DNA of 28,862 nucleotides from SAR324 cluster bacterium (GTDB taxonomy: Bacteria > SAR324 > NAC60-12): the NCBI GenBank assembly GCA_028822475.1, contig JAPKDT010000002.1, forward strand, positions 1-28,862. The letters are read 5' to 3'. The translations under genes and the position numbers were made by a program. The notes below the pieces were generated by a model. The model did no database searches, had not been told where the DNA came from, and saw nothing but the letters and a program-made list of their open reading frames with translations. Below, one piece after another: positions 25,088-28,862 of this stretch; position 1 is the first letter of the stretch, and each line of letters begins with the position of its first letter.

Positions 25088-25762
25088 CTAATTATGTGCA
25101 ATCATCAAACGTAAGCGGTTGCCTGTTTTTTTTGAATAATCGGCCAAATCACCGATCCATTCGAAAATCTCATACCAGAAAACAACATCTACAGGTTTCA
25201 TTTTGTCTTCTACCTCAAACATTTTACGTACAAGGGCATCTTCCAAATCGTCTGCTTCAGTTTCCGCAATTGAAACCTGATCAATCATTTCCAGTAATTT
25301 TTTAATTTCATGCCGTCCAAATCCTGACTCAAGAACGTCTCCGAATTCCCGTGAAAGACCCTGAGCCATATAACAAACACTTTGCGCTTTTTCGACAAAC
25401 TGAATAACTTCCTGACAAAGTTCTTCCGGCAGGGACATTCTTCTCAGGTTTAATAAATTTGCAATGTCCTGTGCCACATCCGCAATTGTATCCTGCATAT
25501 CAAGCATTTCCAACAAATCACGACGATTTATCGGCATGAAAATATTTCGGGGAAGGTGATTACGGACTTCGTTTTTGATGGTGTCTGCTTCTTCTTCAGC
25601 AAGTGATATTTGTTGCTGAAGTTCTTCGACTTTTGAAAAATTCTTCTCGTGGAGTGCTTCGAAAAAATCTTTCAGCGGAGCAATACTTTCGATCACTTTA
25701 TCCATGTGATCTCGCAAAGGTTTAAAAGGTGATTTGGCAAACATTGAACTGATATTTATCAT
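25088..25762 (-). CDS. DUF47 / PhoU-like Pit accessory protein
   Basis: 224 residues, all-helical, of the TIGR00153/DUF47 family related to PhoU. Visible features are SPFKPLRDHMDKV near the start, acidic helices with repeated EEADTIKNEVRNHLP and AETEADDLEDALV segments that match the metal-binding E/D-x-x-x-D motifs, and a final WIGDLADYSKKTGNRLRL. It sits directly upstream of the Pit transporter and is believed to regulate it in this common operon. Its ATG is one of the few in the window with a real Shine-Dalgarno sequence, so this first gene of the operon probably has the stronger translation. Confidence 0.9.
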   Translation of the reverse strand: MINISSMFAKSPFKPLRDHMDKVIESIAPLKDFFEALHEKNFSKVEELQQQISLAEEEADTIKNEVRNHLPRNIFMPINRRDLLEMLDMQDTIADVAQDIANLLNLRRMSLPEELCQEVIQFVEKAQSVCYMAQGLSREFGDVLESGFGRHEIKKLLEMIDQVSIAETEADDLEDALVRKMFEVEDKMKPVDVVFWYEIFEWIGDLADYSKKTGNRLRLMIAHN

Positions 25763-25767
25763 AAAAT

Positions 25768-25773
25768 CTCCTT
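25768..25773 (-). promoter_or_regulatory. Shine-Dalgarno site AAGGAG of the DUF47 gene
   Basis: On the minus strand AAGGAG is followed by five bases (ATTTT) and the ATG at 25762. It is the only textbook ribosome binding site in front of a recognised gene in this window. Confidence 0.8.
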
Positions 25774-25802
25774 AAACTTCAATATGCGCTTTTGCAAAAT
25801 GG

Positions 25803-26894
25803 TCAAGCCCCATTACCGCCGTTTGTTTGAAATCCGCTACTTTGCAGGAGTTGATCTTTGCGGGCTTCTTCCAAATCTGATTTTATCATTTCTTCGATCA
25901 TTTGCTGCAAATCACAAGTTGGCTCCCAACCCAGTTTTTCTCTGGCTTTACTTGCGTCACCGATCAACAAATCAACTTCGGTTGGGCGGAAATAAGCTGG
26001 ATCAACTGAAACCAGGATATTTCCGTTTTTGACATCACGTCCTGTTTCATCAACTCCGCTTCCGGACCATTCGAGGGTGATGCCAATCTCTGCAAAAGCG
26101 CGTTCTGTAAATTCCCGGATTGTAGTCGTTACTCCAGTAGCAAGGACAAAGTCTTCAGGTTTTTCCTGTTGCAGGATTCTCCACATACCTTCTACAAAAT
26201 CGCGGGCATGTCCCCAGTCACGCTTTGCGTCGAGGTTACCGAGGTATACTCTCTCCTGTGTGCCCATCGAAATTCTCGCAGCTGCACGGGTTATTTTTCT
26301 GGTGACAAATGTTTCACCTCTAACAGGGGACTCATGGTTGAACAGAATACCATTACAGGCATATAGATTGTAAGCCTCACGGTAATTGATCGTGATCCAG
26401 TAACCATAGAGTTTAGCGACAGCATAAGGTGAACGAGGATAAAACGGCGTATTTTCATTTTGTGGAACTTCCTGTACCATGCCGTAAAGTTCACTTGTAG
26501 AAGCCTGATAAAATTTTGTTTTTTCAACCATGTTCAAAATTCGGATTGCTTCCAAAATCCTTAATGTACCAAGGCCATCCGCATTTGCAGTATATTCCGG
26601 TGTTTCAAAAGAAACCTGAACGTGACTTTGAGCTGCCAAATTGTATATCTCATCCGGCTGTACTTCCTGAATTATCCTGATCAGATTGGTCGAATCAGTT
26701 AAGTCGCCGTGATGTAGAATAAAATTCCGCTTGTTAACATGTGGATCCTGATACAAATGGTCAATCCGTCCGGTATTAAAACTGGATGAGCGTCTTTTTA
26801 GACCATGAACGATATAATCTTTTTTCAACAAAAGATCTGCGAGATAAGCGCCATCCTGACCTGTAATTCCAGTTATAAATGCTACTTTTTTCAT
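25803..26894 (-). CDS. gmd: GDP-mannose 4,6-dehydratase
   Basis: 363 residues, usual length. This short-chain dehydrogenase turns GDP-mannose into GDP-4-keto-6-deoxymannose, the precursor of GDP-fucose, GDP-rhamnose and GDP-perosamine for surface glycans. The NADP-binding GITGQDG is at 9-15, RRSSSFNTGRIDHLY at 34-48 is the tetramer/NADP loop typical of Gmd, catalytic Thr133 and Glu135 lie in STSELYG, and Tyr157/Lys161 in SPYAVAKLYG. All catalytic residues are there. No fucose synthase (fcl) or reductase gene follows, so the second step must be encoded elsewhere. It stops 40 bases before the DUF47 gene start on the same strand. Confidence 0.96.
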   Translation of the reverse strand: MKKVAFITGITGQDGAYLADLLLKKDYIVHGLKRRSSSFNTGRIDHLYQDPHVNKRNFILHHGDLTDSTNLIRIIQEVQPDEIYNLAAQSHVQVSFETPEYTANADGLGTLRILEAIRILNMVEKTKFYQASTSELYGMVQEVPQNENTPFYPRSPYAVAKLYGYWITINYREAYNLYACNGILFNHESPVRGETFVTRKITRAAARISMGTQERVYLGNLDAKRDWGHARDFVEGMWRILQQEKPEDFVLATGVTTTIREFTERAFAEIGITLEWSGSGVDETGRDVKNGNILVSVDPAYFRPTEVDLLIGDASKAREKLGWEPTCDLQQMIEEMIKSDLEEARKDQLLQSSGFQTNGGNGA

Positions 26895-26976
26895 TTTTTA
26901 TTCCAATAATTTATGGTTACTTCTAAATAATCACTATTCAAGTAATTACAAAAATATAATTTTCTTTCGCTATCCG

Positions 26977-27066
26977 CATGTTGAGCTGAGTCGAAACCTT
27001 AATCAAGTCTGAAAATTAACTTTGACTCACCTTCGACTCCGCTAAGGGCACTAGTTCAGCGAACGC
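26977..27066. repeat. REP-like imperfect palindromic repeat between argD-like gene and gmd
   Basis: The arms AGCTGAGTCGAA (26984-26995) and TTCGACTCCGCT (27032-27043) pair in 11 of 12 positions around a 36-base loop. A second small stem GTTC/GAAC sits at 27054-27064. GAGTCGAA / TTCGACTC arms of this kind are common in scattered palindromic repeats of many genomes. It occurs once here. Confidence 0.5.
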
Positions 27067-27090
27067 TTTTTAGAAAGGCCATATGAGTAA

Positions 27091-28692
27091 TTAAGATTGT
27101 GAAGCGGATGAAAGTTCTTCAGCATGAACAATATTTAGGGCCTGAGAGACACGATCCAATCCAACTTTAAGTTCCTCCTCAGAAATATTCAGTGGCGGTA
27201 AAAACCTTAGCACATCCGGTCCGGCGATCAATACTAAAACGCCTTGTTGCTGACAGGCAGTGACCATGGAAGGTGCTTTGTTTTTCCATGCTTTTGAAAG
27301 CACTGCTCCAATCATCATTCCACGTCCGCGAATTGTTTCAAAAAAACTTAGTTCGTCGTTGAGCGATTCGAGGTGTTTTTTGATTATGGTGCCTTTTTTC
27401 AACACTCCAGACAGCATTTCTGGAGTGTTTATTTTCCTAAATGCAGCTCCGGCAACAGCCGTTACAATCGGGTTTCCTCCGAAAGTAGTTCCGTGGTCTC
27501 CCGGTTTAAAGCATTGCGAAACTTTTTCTGTGCAGAGCATTGCACCAATTGGAAGTCCCCCACCGAGCGCCTTGGCCATAGTCACAATGTCCGGAATAAG
27601 TTTCCGTTCAGAACTTTCCGCAGGCTCGGCAGCATGATGAGATTCCAGAGCTTCAGTTTCTTCCCACTGGTAACCGAATAATTTTCCGGTACGTCCCATT
27701 CCACTTTGTATTTCATCAAAAATCAAGAGTGCATTATGCTGATCACAAAGTTTTCTTAAATGAAGTAAAAATCCGGTTTTTGCAGGGTTCACTCCGCCTT
27801 CTCCCTGAACAGGTTCCACCAATACAGCGCAGGTATTTGCACCTATCATTTCAGTTGCTACTTCAAAATCATTAAACGGACAGTAACGAAAACCTCCTGG
27901 AAGAGGCTCAAATCCTTGTTGATATTTAGGCTGAGCGGTCGCAGTTACTGTGGCGAGTGTACGTCCATGAAAAGAGCCTTCAAAAGTCAGGATCTCCCTT
28001 TTTTCAGGGGGATGAAGCAGACTGGATGATTTGCGTGCCAGTTTAATTGCCGCTTCGTTCGCCTCTGCTCCAGAATTACAGAAAAAAACTCGGTCTGCAA
28101 AAGTCGCATCCACCAGGTTTTCAGCAAGTTTTATGGCGGGTTCCGTTAAATACAAATTTGTAGTATGCCAAAGTTTACCTGATTGTTCGGTCAATGCCTT
28201 CAGCAGTTCCGGGTCCTGGTGCCCCAAATTGTTAACAGAAATTCCCGCACCAAAATCTATGTACTCTTGACCGTCCCTGTCCCAGACTTTTGCTCCCTGA
28301 CTCCTGCTTAAAATTAAGCTCGGCGCATAGGTTGGTAAAAACACGCGTTGCGCAGTTGCTAACATTTCTGCAGTCGTGCGTGTTTTCCGTTTCTTTAATT
28401 CTACATTGTGCACACTCTCCGTAACGTTCACATTAGTATCCGTAGTTTTTGCAGTTGAAAATTTTTCAGAAACTGCATCACCTAAATTCAGTAATCGTTC
28501 ACGGTTTGCCATACAGAATTCAACAAAGCCCTGTTCACTGACTGCGAGTCTAATCATTCTAGGCAGAGCCTGATATAAACGCCGGAAAGCAGCCTGCATC
28601 ACCGCCTCATTTTGCAGAGCATTCACGGGCAGTGGGCCAAGTTTTTCCCGGATCAGTTTTTGAATACGTGGTAGTTGGTCATCCAGTAGCAT
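27091..28692 (-). CDS. argD: Class III PLP aminotransferase, acetylornithine aminotransferase-like, with N-terminal extension
   Basis: 533 residues, against about 400 for ArgD. The aminotransferase part begins near residue 117 (VFLPTYAPSLILSRSQGAKVWD). It shows NSGAEANEAAIKLAR (206-220), FHGRT (241-245), EPVQGEGG (293-300), the cofactor Asp326 in IFDEIQSGMGRTG, and Lys374 in MAKALGGG as the PLP lysine. The pattern matches ArgD/AstC (acetylornithine or succinyldiaminopimelate transamination in arginine and lysine synthesis), though other class III enzymes cannot be excluded. Residues 1-110 form an extra, mostly helical domain (LPRMIRLAVSEQGFVEFC) joined by a polar linker, and an extra 20-residue Glu/Ser/His segment lies at about 343-363. 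No Shine-Dalgarno sequence precedes the ATG. No other arginine gene is adjacent. Confidence 0.85.
   Translation of the reverse strand: MLLDDQLPRIQKLIREKLGPLPVNALQNEAVMQAAFRRLYQALPRMIRLAVSEQGFVEFCMANRERLLNLGDAVSEKFSTAKTTDTNVNVTESVHNVELKKRKTRTTAEMLATAQRVFLPTYAPSLILSRSQGAKVWDRDGQEYIDFGAGISVNNLGHQDPELLKALTEQSGKLWHTTNLYLTEPAIKLAENLVDATFADRVFFCNSGAEANEAAIKLARKSSSLLHPPEKREILTFEGSFHGRTLATVTATAQPKYQQGFEPLPGGFRYCPFNDFEVATEMIGANTCAVLVEPVQGEGGVNPAKTGFLLHLRKLCDQHNALLIFDEIQSGMGRTGKLFGYQWEETEALESHHAAEPAESSERKLIPDIVTMAKALGGGLPIGAMLCTEKVSQCFKPGDHGTTFGGNPIVTAVAGAAFRKINTPEMLSGVLKKGTIIKKHLESLNDELSFFETIRGRGMMIGAVLSKAWKNKAPSMVTACQQQGVLVLIAGPDVLRFLPPLNISEEELKVGLDRVSQALNIVHAEELSSASQS
27401..27429. repeat. Perfect 11-base inverted repeat inside the aminotransferase gene
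   Basis: AACACTCCAGA (27401-27411) and TCTGGAGTGTT (27419-27429) are exact reverse complements around a 7-base loop. It spans about codons 422-431 of the argD-like gene. On the gene strand the stem is followed by A residues, so it is not an intrinsic terminator of that transcript; on the plus strand only a weak T-tract follows. Confidence 0.75.
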
Positions 28693-28862
28693 TATGTTTC
28701 TTTGGAACTCTGTTTTCGCTTTTTCATCTGCACTACGTAAATGCGTCCGCTAAGTTTTTTGTCTCGTATAAATAAGAATCTAATCTTAACTCATTTTGTC
28801 CATTAATTCAATCTTGACAAGGCATTATTCTTCATAACTTGAACAAACTGAAACAATTCTAA

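Noticed and set aside
27051..27072. Rho-independent terminator (small GTTC/GAAC stem followed by GCTTTTT)
   Set aside because: The T-tract is on the plus strand, where no gene ends; the flanking genes run on the minus strand and the stem has only four pairs.
28813..28850. Outward promoter with TTGACA near the right edge
   Set aside because: No acceptable -10 element at 16-18 bases spacing, and the gene it would drive is outside the window.

Overview
The window is 28.9 kb of dense bacterial chromosome of moderate to low GC. It holds 22 protein-coding loci: 20 complete genes, one gene cut by the left edge, and one gene remnant. I see no rRNA, tRNA, CRISPR array, insertion sequence or phage gene. 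The gene set suggests a Gram-negative, proteobacterium-like heterotroph: tig-clpP-clpX, a fused isobutyryl-CoA mutase, glutaryl-CoA dehydrogenase, a Pit/DUF47 pair and gmd. An environmental lineage such as SAR324 or a delta-like group is possible, but this placement is an impression from the proteins and has low confidence. Almost no start codon is preceded by a Shine-Dalgarno sequence.

Layout. (1) 1-5224, minus strand: a catabolic block with glutaryl-CoA dehydrogenase, an Ldh_2-family dehydrogenase, a decayed HPP membrane-protein remnant, and icmF running off the left edge. (2) 5414-8772: an ABC exporter converging on a membrane-anchored lytic transglycosylase-like protein. (3) 9019-14941, plus strand: a dihydrolipoamide-dehydrogenase-family flavoprotein, then an AT-rich cluster of FAD monooxygenase/reductase, beta-ketoacyl-ACP synthase, acyl carrier protein, type III polyketide synthase and isoprenylcysteine-methyltransferase-like protein. 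(4) 15026-17651: an XPB-type helicase and a DUF790/Bax1-type nuclease whose genes overlap by 80 bases. (5) 18025-23761, plus strand: tig, clpP, clpX, a PfkB-family kinase and a U32 family protein. (6) 23782-28692, minus strand: a phosphate transporter with its DUF47 partner, gmd, and a class III aminotransferase (ArgD-like) with an unusual 120-residue N-terminal extension.

The most interesting part is 10484-14941. Bacterial type III polyketide synthases of the alkylresorcinol/alkylpyrone kind often sit with a methyltransferase and a flavoprotein that tailor the product. Here a dedicated ketosynthase and a dedicated carrier protein are added. KS-ACP and PKS-methyltransferase are joined by gene overlaps, which suggests a type II fatty-acid-synthase module making or delivering the acyl starter for a type III PKS. 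The carrier protein has Val in place of the usual Asp before its attachment serine, and the PKS carries a lysine-rich insertion. Both suggest a specialised, self-contained pathway for a methylated phenolic or pyrone lipid. The product is inference only.
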